A DNA stretch of 64,000 nt from Bradyrhizobium sp. SRS-191 (GCF_024586915.1 NZ_JANBVS010000015.1:124001-188000); one strand, 5' to 3'; positions 34,901 through 44,237 are shown, counted from the first letter of the stretch. Program-made: numbers and translations. The notes: a model not told the origin generated them from the sequence alone.

Positions 34901-35566
34901 ATGACAGTTTCAGCGACGAGTTCGTCGACCGCAACCACCGCAACTTCGACGTCCTCGTCGAGCGACTCGCGGACAACGCTCAGCTCGACCGATTTCCTCC
35001 AGCTTCTGGTGAGCGAGCTGCAGAACCAGGATCCGCTCAACGCCACCAGCGTGACCGATTTCATCAACCAGATGACGTCCTATGCCAATTTCACGTCGCA
35101 GCAGTCGCTCAACACCAGCATGACCTCGCTGGCTGGCTCGTTCTCGAGCCTGGTGACGCTGAACTCCGTCAACTACATCGGCCACACCGTCGAGGCCAAG
35201 ACAGACACTGCTGTCCTGTCGAACGGCTCAGCGACCTTCGGCTATTCGCTGTCCTCGGCAGCGTCGAACGTCTCGATCTCGGTCAAGGATTCCTCGGGAA
35301 ACACCGTCTGGTCCGGCACCGGAACCGGCAACAAGGGGACCAACTCGTTCACCTGGGACGGGACGGATTCCAGCGGCAATCAGCTCAGCGACGGCGGCCA
35401 GTACACCATCTCCGTGACCGCGACCGACTCGGCGGGAAGTTCGGTGCTCAACTACACGACCGTCACCGGAACGGTGACCGGAATCGACACCTCGACCAGC
35501 ACGCCCTCGCTCACCGTCGGCGGCGTATCGGTCAGCGCCAGCAACATCATCGGCGTCACCTCGTAA
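34901..35566 (+). CDS. flgD: Flagellar hook assembly scaffold FlgD
   Basis: This 221-residue hook-capping protein has the FlgD core SSTDFLQLLVSELQNQDPLN followed by FINQMTSYANFTSQQSLNTS. An FlgD-type Ig-like/Tudor region follows with NTVWSGTGTGNKGTNSFTWD and QLSDGGQYTISVTATDSAG. The N-terminal 25 residues are Ser/Thr-rich, and the opening MTVSATSSS closely matches that of FliD (MTVSSATSS). The ATG at 34901 follows GGAG at 8 bases, which decides it over an upstream in-frame start. It caps the growing hook and is followed 22 bases later by flgE. Confidence 0.93.
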   Translation: MTVSATSSSTATTATSTSSSSDSRTTLSSTDFLQLLVSELQNQDPLNATSVTDFINQMTSYANFTSQQSLNTSMTSLAGSFSSLVTLNSVNYIGHTVEAKTDTAVLSNGSATFGYSLSSAASNVSISVKDSSGNTVWSGTGTGNKGTNSFTWDGTDSSGNQLSDGGQYTISVTATDSAGSSVLNYTTVTGTVTGIDTSTSTPSLTVGGVSVSASNIIGVTS

Positions 35567-35588
35567 CGGCAGCATTCGGAGTAAGCAC

Positions 35589-36827
35589 ATGAGTCTTTCT
35601 GGAGCCTTGTCTTCGGCCATCTCGGCGCTCAACGCGCAGAGCTCGTCGCTGGCCATGATCAGCGACAACATCTCCAACGCCGATACGACCGGATACAAGA
35701 CCACGTCCGGCCTGTTCGAGCAGCTGGTGACGGCATCGAGCAGCGCGAAGTCCTATTCGTCCGGCGGCGTATCGGTTTCCGGCCGATCGAACATCAGCCA
35801 GCAGGGCCTGCTCGCTGCCACGACCAATGCGACCGACGTGGCCATCCAGGGCTCGGGCTTCTTCGTCGCGACCAGTTCCACCGGGGCAGGCGGCGAGACG
35901 GTCTATACGCGCAACGGCGCATTTTCGACCGACAATGCCGGCTACCTCGAGAACAGCGGCTACTACCTCGAAGGCTGGCGCACCGACGCGAGCGGGAACG
36001 TGACCGGAAATGGCCTGGAGCCGATCAACACCAAGGTCGCGCTGACGAATGGCGGCGCGACCACCAAGACCTCGCTCGCGGCCAATCTGCCGGCCGATGC
36101 GGCCAGCGGCGACACGTTCAGCAGCTCGATGACGGTGTACGACTCGCTGGGCCAGTCGCACACGCTTAACGTCACCTGGACCAAGAGCGCGACGGCCAAT
36201 GAGTGGACCGCCGATGTTGCGCCGGCCACGGCGTCGGACGGGACGGTGACCAGCGGGACCTATACGATCAACTTCAATTCGGACGGCTCGCTCAGCACTG
36301 TCTCGTCGACCAATCTGGGGATCAACTGGACCAACGGCGCGGCGGCCAGCTCGATCACGCTCAGCTTCGGCACGACGGGGGGCGGCACCGACGGTCTGAC
36401 GCAGCTGTCATCGGGCAGCACGACGCCGAGCGTCTCCAATTTCAGCGCCGATTCCGACGGAATTTCCTTCGGCACCTTGAGCAGCATCGCGGTCGGCAAG
36501 AATGGTCTCGTCGAAGCGACCTATTCCAATGGACAGACGGTTCCGATCTACAAGATCGCGGTGGCCACCTTTGCCGATCCGAATGGCCTCGTGGCCCATA
36601 GCGGCGGCATGTACACGTCCACCGCGACGTCGGGCAATGCGACCTTGCAGGCGTCCGGCGAGAACGGCGCAGGGACGATCTACGGCAGCGAGCTGGAGTC
36701 GAGCACGACCGACACCACGGGCCAGTTCAGCAACATGATCTCGGCTCAGCAGGCCTATTCGGCGGCATCGCAGGTCGTCTCGGCGGTCAACAAGATGTAC
36801 GACACCCTGATCTCGTCGATGAGGTGA
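35589..36827 (+). CDS. flgE: Flagellar hook protein FlgE
   Basis: This 412-residue protein has the N-terminal rod/hook motif MSLSGALSSAISALNAQSSS and MISDNISNADTTGYKTTSGL. DVAIQGSGFFVATSS and VYTRNGAFSTDNAGYLENSG follow. The C-terminus is QFSNMISAQQAYSAASQVVS and ends KMYDTLISSMR. It polymerises into the hook that joins rod and filament. The length is normal. The stop overlaps the GTG of the next small gene (GTGA). Confidence 0.95.
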   Translation: MSLSGALSSAISALNAQSSSLAMISDNISNADTTGYKTTSGLFEQLVTASSSAKSYSSGGVSVSGRSNISQQGLLAATTNATDVAIQGSGFFVATSSTGAGGETVYTRNGAFSTDNAGYLENSGYYLEGWRTDASGNVTGNGLEPINTKVALTNGGATTKTSLAANLPADAASGDTFSSSMTVYDSLGQSHTLNVTWTKSATANEWTADVAPATASDGTVTSGTYTINFNSDGSLSTVSSTNLGINWTNGAAASSITLSFGTTGGGTDGLTQLSSGSTTPSVSNFSADSDGISFGTLSSIAVGKNGLVEATYSNGQTVPIYKIAVATFADPNGLVAHSGGMYTSTATSGNATLQASGENGAGTIYGSELESSTTDTTGQFSNMISAQQAYSAASQVVSAVNKMYDTLISSMR

Positions 36828-37099
36828 TTGTGGCCGATTTGAAGAGGGAGCGGATCGGCGAGGGCGAGGCTCTGCTGAAGAAGCTGCGCCGGCTCAAGCT
36901 GCGAACAGCCGCGGCCGGCATGGATGACCGCGCACAGCTGCTGGCGCTGATGGACGATATCGAGACGGTCCGACGCAAGCTGCTGCGCGAATGTGCACAG
37001 CTCGAGGAAGAGTTCAAGGTCGCCGCCGTCCGTGTGACGGCCTTGAACACCTACGCAAAGGTTGCGCAAGCGAGCCGCCGGCCGCCGCGTGAGCACTGA
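36824..37099 (+). CDS. Small coiled-coil flagellar-operon protein (unrecognised)
   Basis: This 91-residue, highly charged, helical protein has heptad-like Leu spacing (LLKKLRRLKL, LLALMDDIETVRRKLLREC). GTG 36824 overlaps the flgE stop; GTG 36830 is an alternative. It lies between flgE and a second helical gene before flgK, the usual place for flagellar export chaperones. I do not recognise a named family, and call it a probable chaperone or assembly factor by position only. Confidence 0.6.
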   Translation: MIVADLKRERIGEGEALLKKLRRLKLRTAAAGMDDRAQLLALMDDIETVRRKLLRECAQLEEEFKVAAVRVTALNTYAKVAQASRRPPREH

Positions 37100-37115
37100 G
37101 ATTGGGAGCGACAGG

Positions 37116-37568
37116 ATGAGACACGCAATCCAGGCCGATCAGCCGGCCGCGACCGAGACCGAGGTGCGGACGTTGATCGCGCTGATCGACGAGCTGATCA
37201 CGGTGGTGATGGAGGAGAACATGGAGCTCGCCAAGGGCCTGCCGGCCTCGCGCTCCAAGCAGCTCGACGACAAGAACAGGCTGGCGGGCCTATTCGAGCA
37301 GAGGGTCGCCGAATGCGCCAGGCGGACGGCGAGCCTGAATGTGCGTGATCGTGTGCTGCGCGAGCAGCTGATGGAGCACATTCTCAATCTTCGCCTAGCG
37401 ATGGACGAGAATCTCATGCGTCTGCGAGCCGCGATCGAAGCGAGTAATCGCCGCATCGATGCGATCATGCAGGCCATCCGCGAGCAGATTGCAAGCGCAT
37501 CGCCCTATGGGGCGAGCGGGCGACGCACGGCGCGTGCGACCTCCTGTGGAACGAACCTGAGAGCGTGA
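37116..37568 (+). CDS. FlgN-like flagellar export chaperone (tentative)
   Basis: This 150-residue helical protein has EVRTLIALIDELITVVMEEN near the N-terminus and LAKGLPASRSKQLDDKNRLA in the middle. A long amphipathic stretch ends NRRIDAIMQAIREQIASASP. This arrangement and the position 27 bases before flgK fit FlgN, the chaperone that carries FlgK and FlgL to the export gate. Similarity is at the level of pattern, not signature. The ATG at 37116 follows GACAGG; in-frame codons upstream lie within the preceding gene. Confidence 0.65.
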   Translation: MRHAIQADQPAATETEVRTLIALIDELITVVMEENMELAKGLPASRSKQLDDKNRLAGLFEQRVAECARRTASLNVRDRVLREQLMEHILNLRLAMDENLMRLRAAIEASNRRIDAIMQAIREQIASASPYGASGRRTARATSCGTNLRA

Positions 37569-37595
37569 CGGCGGTAGAACTGCGGGAGTAGGGCG

Positions 37596-39353
37596 ATGTC
37601 GCTCGATATAGCACGGCTGGTCGCGTTCAGCGGCATCTCCGCCGCCGAGCTGCAGATCAGTGTAGCCTCGTCGAACATCTCGAATGCCGACACCGAGGGC
37701 TACACCCGGAAGTCGGCCACCCAGGTGGCTGATGTCACCGGAGGGGTGGGAACCGGGGTTTTGATCACCGGAATCTCCAGCAGTGTCGACAAGCTGCTGC
37801 TGAAGTCCCTGATCGGGGCGAACTCGGAACTCGGGGCGGCCGACAGCACCAACAGCTATCTGACACAGCTGCAGCAGCTGTTCGGCAGCGCGTCGACATC
37901 GGGCACCTCGACCACCGGCACCTCGCTCGCAAATTCGCTGGCATCGCTGGAGTCGGCCTTGTCGTCGCTGGCGAGCTCGCCGAGCAGCGTTTCGCTGCAA
38001 TCCGCCGTCGTCAGCGCGCTGGATGATTTCGCCAGCCAGCTGCGTAGCACGTCGAGCGGCGTGCAGACCCTGCGTGCCAATGCCGACAAGGACATTGCCT
38101 CGTCGGTCAAGAGCGTCAACGACGACCTGCAGCAGATCGCGGATCTGAACGTCGAGATCCGCAAGATGGCCGCATCCGGCCAGTCGACGGCCGATCTGGA
38201 GGATGAGCGCAACACGGCGCTTCAGGATCTCTCGTCCTATATGAACGTCAGCTATTACACGGCGTCGAACGGTGACCTCCAGGTCTACACCTCCTCGGGA
38301 CGGGCGCTCGTCGACAGCTCCGCGCACAAGCTGAGCTATACGGCCTCGGCGAATGTGTCGGCGTCGACGAGCTATGCCTCCGGCGGCTTCAGCGGCATCA
38401 CGGTCGACGGGGTAGACGTCACGTCACAGATCACGTCGGGCAAGATCGGCGGCCTGATCACGCTGCGCGACACCACGCTTCCGGCGGTGCAGAGCCAGCT
38501 CGATCAGCTTGCGTCGCAGCTGAAATCCGCGCTGAACAGCGTCACCAACGGCGCCTCGGCGGTCCCGCCGCCGACCAGCCTGACCGGATCGGCGAGCGTC
38601 AGCAGCACGGCTTCGATATCGGCGTCGGGCACCGTGCGCATCGCAGTCGCCGACCAGAGCGGCAATCTGGTCTCCTACCAGGATCTCGATTTGTCGTCCT
38701 ATGCGACGGTGGGTGATCTGGTCACTGCCCTCAACAGCATCGCCGGAGTCTCTGCGTCGATCGACTCCAGCGGTCATTTGTCGATCAACGCCACCTCGTC
38801 GTCGAACGGCGTTGCGATCAACGACATGACGAGCGCGATCGGCGGCAGCGGATTCTCTGACTATTTCGGCATGAACGATCTCGTGACCGGAACCGGCGCG
38901 TCCAATTTCGCGGTCAACAGCAGCGTTCTGACCGGGGCTGCCGGCCTGCCGACCGGCACGCTGGACGGCTCTGCGACATTGACGACCGGAAGCCAGGTCC
39001 TGACGGCCGGCTCGGCATCCGTCGTCAACCAGCTTTACGACGCGTTGACCGGCTCGACCAGCTTCGCGTCCGCAGGTGGTTTGAGCGCGACGACCGGCTC
39101 CTTCGCGGATTACGCGGCGGCGATTGTCGCCAACGTGGCCAGCAAGGCTTCTCAGGCGTCCAGCGCCTACACCAGCAAGTCGACGGCACAGTCGAGCTAT
39201 GCCAGCTCGCTGTCGTCGCAGTCGGGTGTCAATATCGACGAGGAGACGGCGCGGGTCAGCGCGCTGCAGAATAAGTATGCCGCTGCCTCTCAGCTGATCT
39301 CGGTCGTCAACAGCATGTTCTCGTCGCTGCTCACCGCCGTGCAGTCGACTTAA
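37596..39353 (+). CDS. flgK: Flagellar hook-associated protein 1 FlgK
   Basis: This 585-residue junction protein has the N-terminal motif SGISAAELQISVASSNISNA with NADTEGYTRKSATQVADVTG following. The rod-like helices contain DLQQIADLNVEIRKMAASGQ and DLEDERNTALQDLSSYMNVS. The C-terminus is DEETARVSALQNKYAAASQL with MFSSLLTAVQST at the end. The central domain is Ser/Thr/Ala/Gly-rich, like its neighbours. It is followed 16 bases later by flgL. Confidence 0.94.
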   Translation: MSLDIARLVAFSGISAAELQISVASSNISNADTEGYTRKSATQVADVTGGVGTGVLITGISSSVDKLLLKSLIGANSELGAADSTNSYLTQLQQLFGSASTSGTSTTGTSLANSLASLESALSSLASSPSSVSLQSAVVSALDDFASQLRSTSSGVQTLRANADKDIASSVKSVNDDLQQIADLNVEIRKMAASGQSTADLEDERNTALQDLSSYMNVSYYTASNGDLQVYTSSGRALVDSSAHKLSYTASANVSASTSYASGGFSGITVDGVDVTSQITSGKIGGLITLRDTTLPAVQSQLDQLASQLKSALNSVTNGASAVPPPTSLTGSASVSSTASISASGTVRIAVADQSGNLVSYQDLDLSSYATVGDLVTALNSIAGVSASIDSSGHLSINATSSSNGVAINDMTSAIGGSGFSDYFGMNDLVTGTGASNFAVNSSVLTGAAGLPTGTLDGSATLTTGSQVLTAGSASVVNQLYDALTGSTSFASAGGLSATTGSFADYAAAIVANVASKASQASSAYTSKSTAQSSYASSLSSQSGVNIDEETARVSALQNKYAAASQLISVVNSMFSSLLTAVQST

Positions 39354-39369
39354 GCCCGGAGCGCACACC

Positions 39370-40278
39370 ATGACGATGCGGGTCGCGACCTTTGCGAATT
39401 CCGACCAGATGGTCGCCAGTGCGTTGCGCACGCAGGCGACCATGGCCACGCTCCAGGTCCAGGAGGCGTCGGGGCTGAAGACGGAGTATCTCGCCGGCTA
39501 CGGCGCCGACACGCAGCACGTCGTCAATCTTCAGGTCTCGGTGACACGAGCGCAGTCCTACATCGATGCGGCAACCCTGGCCGACAGCAAAGTACAGGTG
39601 ATGTACTCCGCTGTGGGACAGGTGTCGGATATCGTCAGCCAGTTGCGGACCGCATTGAGCGCAGCGAGTTCCAGCAGCAGCACAGCGACGACGTCGGCCA
39701 TCAGCTCCGCCCAGCAATTGCTGCAGCAGATGTCCGGCATCCTCAATACCCAATATGACGGGCAGTATCTGTTCGGCGGAGCGCGGACCTCGACGGCAGC
39801 CGTCGACACCACGGCCTTTGCGTCCGGAACCGGATCTTTGACCACGGCCGATACGAGCTATTACCAGGGGGACAGCGAGCTTGCTTCGGTCCGGGTCTCC
39901 GACGGCCAGTCCGTGACCTATGGCGTCACCGCGGATAATTCCGCGTTCGAAGAGGTGATGCGCGCCCTGAAGTTCGTGGCCAACAGCTCGTCCCTGTCGG
40001 GAACGGACATCACCTCGGCTCTCACGCTCGCGGATCAGGCCGTAGACGATGTCGCGACCGTCCAAGCAAAATTGTCGGACGCCGCATCCCGGATCGAGAG
40101 CGCCAAGTCGCAACAGACCGACTTCAAGAGCTATGCCGAGAGCCTCGCGACCGACCTCACCAGCGTGGACGTGGCGGCCGTCACCGCGCAGCTCTCGACG
40201 TACCAGGCGCAGCTGACTGCGTCTTACAGCGCCATGTCCAAGATCCAGAGCCTCAATCTCGCAGACTATCTGCGATAA
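39370..40278 (+). CDS. flgL: Flagellar hook-associated protein 3 FlgL
   Basis: This 302-residue flagellin-like junction protein has the N-terminus MRVATFANSDQMVASALRTQ, with EASGLKTEYLAGYGADTQHV following. The C-terminus is QLSTYQAQLTASYSAMSKIQ and ends SLNLADYLR. In-frame ATGs at 39370 and 39376 are both possible. It joins FlgK to the filament. It is the last flagellar gene of the run; hook-basal body, motor and export genes are absent from the window. Confidence 0.93.
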   Translation: MTMRVATFANSDQMVASALRTQATMATLQVQEASGLKTEYLAGYGADTQHVVNLQVSVTRAQSYIDAATLADSKVQVMYSAVGQVSDIVSQLRTALSAASSSSSTATTSAISSAQQLLQQMSGILNTQYDGQYLFGGARTSTAAVDTTAFASGTGSLTTADTSYYQGDSELASVRVSDGQSVTYGVTADNSAFEEVMRALKFVANSSSLSGTDITSALTLADQAVDDVATVQAKLSDAASRIESAKSQQTDFKSYAESLATDLTSVDVAAVTAQLSTYQAQLTASYSAMSKIQSLNLADYLR

Positions 40279-40395
40279 CGCGCGGGAGTGGGGGCCTCCG
40301 TGCCCGACGCTCGGTGCGGGAACTTCCGCAACCGTGATTGAAACCACGATGCGTTGAGACGGTTTGTTGACGGGCCAACCGTCGGCGGACCTTTC

Positions 40396-42159
40396 ATGGA
40401 TCAAGCAACTCAGCCTCGTATCGTCGGCCACGGCTTGCGGCCGGTGGCAGACAACGTCTGGATCGTCGATGCCGGCCGGATCAATGCCGCCGGCCTGCCG
40501 CTTCCAGTCCGCATGACAATCATCCGGTTGTCGAGCGGGGATCTGCTGCTGCACTTGCCGACGCGCTTCTCCCATGCATTGCGCGAGGAACTGGAACACC
40601 TCGGACCAATCAAATATCTGCTCGCGCCGAACGTGGCGCACTGGATGTTCCTACCGGACTGGCAAGCGGCACTGCCCAATGCCAGGGTGTATGCGGCGCC
40701 CGGCTTGGCTGATCGGTCGCAGGTGCGCCGCAGCGGCCTGCGGATCGATCGCGAGCTGACCGACGTCACGCCCGACGAATGGTCCGAAGACCTCCAGCTC
40801 GTCCTCATCGCCGCGCCGATGTTCACGGAGGTCGCGTTGTTCCATCGGTCCAGTCGGACCCTTGTGCTCACCGACCTGGTGCAGAACCTGGCGCCGGAAG
40901 GCCTTGGCGTCGTGTCTCGTGGCGTGGCTCATCTGCTCGGGATCACGGCACCGGACGGCAAGGCTCCCGCTTATCTCAGGCTGCTGCTTCGCTTGGGTGG
41001 TCGCGCCGTGCAGCTCGCGGCGGCTCGTCTCATTGCGCTCGCGCCTGAACGCGTCATCTTCGCCCACGGCCGCTGGTTCGAATCGGGCGGCACCCGACAG
41101 CTGCGGCGCTCGCTCGGCTGGCTGCTGGATGGCTCCCCCGAGGCTCGCCGGCTGATGCGCGATCTCAAAGGAAAACGTGTCGTGATCACGGGCGCCTCCA
41201 GCGGCATCGGCCGCGCGACGGCCCTGGCTCTGGCGCGGGAAGGGGCGAGCCTGGTTTTGGCGGCCCGTCGGGAGGACGTGCTGAAGGACGTTGCGGCCGA
41301 ATGCGAAACGTTCGGCGGACGCGCGATCGCGCTCGGGACCGACGTCACAGACCCAGATGCGGTCAAACAGCTGGCCGAGCGGGCGGTACAGAGCTTTGGC
41401 GTCATCGACGTCTGGATCAACAACGCGGGCACCGGTGTTTTCGGCGCTTATCAGGATGCCGACATTGCACTCCACCGCAAGACCATCGAGGTCAATCTGC
41501 TGGGCACGATGAATGGCGCTTATGCTGTCCTTCCGGTCTTCCTCCGGCAGCGGCGGGGAACGCTGATCAACAACATCTCGCTCGGTGGTTGGGCGCCGAC
41601 GCCGTTCGCCGCGGCGTATACGGCGAGCAAGTTCGGTCTGCGCGGCTTCTCGGCCAGCCTGCGCCAGGAGCTCGCCGCCCACAGCGATATCCATGTCTGC
41701 AGCGTCTTTCCGGCGATGGTCGACACGCCTGGTTTCGTCCACGGCGCCAACGTCTCCGGCCGGAATCTCGATCCCGGACCGCTGTTGTACCGCCCTGAAG
41801 ATGTCGCCGAGACGTTCGTTCAACTGATCCGCGCGCCGCGTGACGAAGTGGCCGTCGGCTGGCCGGCGCGGCTCGGCCAGATCTCCTATGCGGTGGCGCG
41901 CTGGCCGACCGAACGGCTCATGAGCACGGCGTTCCGCTTCCTGCTGTCGCGCGCCAAGATCGCACCGCGCAGTTCCGGCGCAGTGCTTGCGCCGATCTCG
42001 GCCGGCACAACCGTGAGCGGCGGTTGGCTCGCACGCAAGAAGCTGCCGCCGGCTGGACAGCTCAGCAAGATCGGCCTCGCTGTCGGCATCGGCGGGATCG
42101 CGCTGCTGCTGGCAACGCGAAGCCGTGCGCCGCGCCCGCGCAAGCGTCTGCATCGCTGA
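40396..42159 (+). CDS. Fusion of DUF4336 domain and short-chain dehydrogenase
   Basis: This 587-residue protein has two parts. Residues about 10-235 form a DUF4336 (metallo-beta-lactamase-like) region (LLLHLPTRFSHALREELEHL, IKYLLAPNVAHWMFLPDW). Residues about 256-510 form a classical SDR with the cofactor loop TGASSGIG, the NNAGTGVFG motif and the catalytic pair Y408/K412 in AAYTASKFG. The C-terminus holds a hydrophobic helix (IGLAVGIGGIALLLAT) and an Arg-rich tail, suggesting membrane anchoring. ATG 40396 is chosen over an upstream TTG. It is followed 12 bases later by cyoB, so the two may be co-transcribed. Confidence 0.85.
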   Translation: MDQATQPRIVGHGLRPVADNVWIVDAGRINAAGLPLPVRMTIIRLSSGDLLLHLPTRFSHALREELEHLGPIKYLLAPNVAHWMFLPDWQAALPNARVYAAPGLADRSQVRRSGLRIDRELTDVTPDEWSEDLQLVLIAAPMFTEVALFHRSSRTLVLTDLVQNLAPEGLGVVSRGVAHLLGITAPDGKAPAYLRLLLRLGGRAVQLAAARLIALAPERVIFAHGRWFESGGTRQLRRSLGWLLDGSPEARRLMRDLKGKRVVITGASSGIGRATALALAREGASLVLAARREDVLKDVAAECETFGGRAIALGTDVTDPDAVKQLAERAVQSFGVIDVWINNAGTGVFGAYQDADIALHRKTIEVNLLGTMNGAYAVLPVFLRQRRGTLINNISLGGWAPTPFAAAYTASKFGLRGFSASLRQELAAHSDIHVCSVFPAMVDTPGFVHGANVSGRNLDPGPLLYRPEDVAETFVQLIRAPRDEVAVGWPARLGQISYAVARWPTERLMSTAFRFLLSRAKIAPRSSGAVLAPISAGTTVSGGWLARKKLPPAGQLSKIGLAVGIGGIALLLATRSRAPRPRKRLHR

Positions 42160-42171
42160 TCTGGAGGCATC

Positions 42172-44172
42172 ATGCTGGGGAAGCTCACCTGGTCGGCGAT
42201 TCCGTTCGGCCAGCCGATTCCGCTCGTCGCCGCGGGCCTCGTTCTCCTTGGCGTCCTCGGTGTGCTCGTCTGGGTCGTTGCCAAGGGCTATGTGCCTTAT
42301 CTCTGGCGTGAGTGGATCACGAGCGTCGATCACAAGCGGATCGGCGTGATGTACATCCTGCTCGCCTTCGTCATGCTGCTGCGGGGCGGCACCGACGCGA
42401 TCATGATGCGCACGCAACAGGCGGTGGCCTTTCATTCCAACGGCTATCTGCCGCCGGAGCACTATAACCAGATCTTCTCGGCCCACGGCACGATCATGAT
42501 CTTCTTCGTGGCGATGCCGTTCGTGATCGGACTGATGAATCTCGTCGTGCCGCTGCAACTCGGCGTCCGCGACGTCGCATTTCCCACGCTGAATTCGGTT
42601 GGGTTCTGGCTGACCGCGTCGGGTGCCCTGCTGGTCAATGTTTCGCTCGTCGTCGGCGAGTTCGCCCGCACCGGCTGGCTGCCGTTCCCACCGCTGTCCG
42701 AGCTGACCTATTCGCCGGGCGTGGGGGTGGATTACTACATCTGGGCGCTGGAAATATCCGGGGTCGGGACGCTGGTCGCCGGCATCAATCTCGTCACGAC
42801 GGTGCTGAAGCTGCGCACGAGGGGCATGAGCTATCTGCGCATGCCGATGTTCTGCTGGACCACGCTTGCCTCCAATCTCCTCATCGTCGCGGCGTTCCCG
42901 ATTCTCACGGCAACGCTGACGATGCTCATGCTCGATCGCTATTTCGGCTTCCATTTCTTCACCAATGAAGCCGGCGGCAACATGATGATGTTCATGAACC
43001 TGATCTGGGCCTGGGGGCATCCCGAGGTCTACATCCTGGTTCTCCCGGCGTTCGGCATCTATTCGGAGGTGGTGGCCACGTTCTCGAGCAAGTCGCTGTT
43101 CGGCTATCGCTCGATGGTGCTGGCGACCATGGCGATCTGCGTCGTCTCCTTCATGGTCTGGCTGCACCATTTCTTCACGATGGGGGCCGGCCCCAACGTG
43201 AACGCGATCTTCGGCATTGCCAGCATGATCATCGCGGTGCCGACCGGCGTGAAGATCTACAATTGGCTGTTCACGATGTATGGCGGCCGGGTGCGCTTCA
43301 CGACGCCGATGCTGTGGTCGGTCGGCTTCATGATCACTTTCATGATCGGCGGACTGACGGGCGTGCTCGTCGCGGTGCCGCCGGCGGACTTCCTGCTGCA
43401 CAACAGCCTGTTCCTGGTCGCGCATTTCCACAACGTGATCATCGGGGGCGTGCTGTTCGGCGTGTTCGCGGGCGTCACCTATTGGTTTCCGAAGGCCTTT
43501 GGCTTCCGTTTGTATGAGAGCTGGGGGAAGGCGGCATTCTGGTTCACGTTGATCGGGTTCTACGTCACGTTCATGCCGCTCTATGTGGTCGGTCTGCTCG
43601 GCATGACCCGGCGCATGCAGCATTACGACGTCGCCGAATGGCGTCCCTGGCTGGCGGCGGCGACGTTCGGCACGGCGCTGCTCGCGATCGGTGTGATCCT
43701 GCAGATCCTCCAGCTCGTCTTCAGCATCCGCGACCGCGCGTTGCTGCGTGACACGACCGGTGATCCCTGGGACGGTCGCTCGCTGGAATGGGCCACATCC
43801 TCGCCGCCGCCGGTGTTCAATTTCGCGGTGCTGCCGAATGTGACGGGACAGGACGCTTATTGGCGGATCAAGGAAAAGGCGAAAGACCAGCAGCTGCACA
43901 CCCGGGAGAAGGACTATCAGGACATCGAGCTGCCAAGGAATTCCCCCACCGGATTCGTCTGCGCATTCTTTGCCACCGTTACGGGCTTCGCGCTGATCTG
44001 GCACATCTGGTGGATGGTCGCGCTCGGCGCAATAGGGGCGTTCGCGACATTTGTCGTGTTCGCCTGGCGCGATCACGATGAGTATGTGATTCCGGCGGCG
44101 GAGGTGGCCCGGATCGATCGCGGGATGATCGAAGCACGACAAGGACTGTCGTCGGCGTCGGGGGACGCCTGA
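42172..44172 (+). CDS. cyoB: Cytochrome bo3-type ubiquinol oxidase subunit I CyoB (solitary)
   Basis: This 666-residue membrane protein matches E. coli CyoB throughout. Haem and CuB ligands are present (IFSAHGTIMIFF, WAWGHPEVYILVLP, WLHHFFTMG, HFHNVIIGG). The Arg, Asp and His that form the quinol site in E. coli are kept in RGGTDAIMMR and PPEHYNQIFSAHG. The C-terminal LTGDPW-like DTTGDPWDGRSLEWATSSPP is also typical. It reduces oxygen with electrons from ubiquinol and pumps protons. No cyoA, cyoC, cyoD or haem O synthase gene is adjacent, which is unusual. A strong hairpin follows the stop. Confidence 0.94.
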   Translation: MLGKLTWSAIPFGQPIPLVAAGLVLLGVLGVLVWVVAKGYVPYLWREWITSVDHKRIGVMYILLAFVMLLRGGTDAIMMRTQQAVAFHSNGYLPPEHYNQIFSAHGTIMIFFVAMPFVIGLMNLVVPLQLGVRDVAFPTLNSVGFWLTASGALLVNVSLVVGEFARTGWLPFPPLSELTYSPGVGVDYYIWALEISGVGTLVAGINLVTTVLKLRTRGMSYLRMPMFCWTTLASNLLIVAAFPILTATLTMLMLDRYFGFHFFTNEAGGNMMMFMNLIWAWGHPEVYILVLPAFGIYSEVVATFSSKSLFGYRSMVLATMAICVVSFMVWLHHFFTMGAGPNVNAIFGIASMIIAVPTGVKIYNWLFTMYGGRVRFTTPMLWSVGFMITFMIGGLTGVLVAVPPADFLLHNSLFLVAHFHNVIIGGVLFGVFAGVTYWFPKAFGFRLYESWGKAAFWFTLIGFYVTFMPLYVVGLLGMTRRMQHYDVAEWRPWLAAATFGTALLAIGVILQILQLVFSIRDRALLRDTTGDPWDGRSLEWATSSPPPVFNFAVLPNVTGQDAYWRIKEKAKDQQLHTREKDYQDIELPRNSPTGFVCAFFATVTGFALIWHIWWMVALGAIGAFATFVVFAWRDHDEYVIPAAEVARIDRGMIEARQGLSSASGDA

Positions 44173-44181
44173 GATTTGATC

Positions 44182-44216
44182 GGCCGGTGCGGGCAGGTTC
44201 GCCGCCCGCACCGGCC
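44182..44216. terminator. Strong hairpin after cyoB
   Basis: A perfect 13-bp stem (GGCCGGTGCGGGC at 44182-44194 with its complement at 44204-44216) closes a 9-base loop. There is no T run, so it may act as a bidirectional or Rho-assisted stop between cyoB and the convergent secreted-protein gene. Confidence 0.7.
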
Positions 44217-44237
44217 AGCTCACATCACCAGCTCAGA

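Noticed and set aside
40651..44223. Very long open frame on the minus strand opposite the SDR fusion and cyoB
   Set aside because: Its translation is rich in Arg, His, Asp and Gln with no recognisable motif, and it mirrors the third-base GC bias of two well-supported genes. It is a shadow frame.
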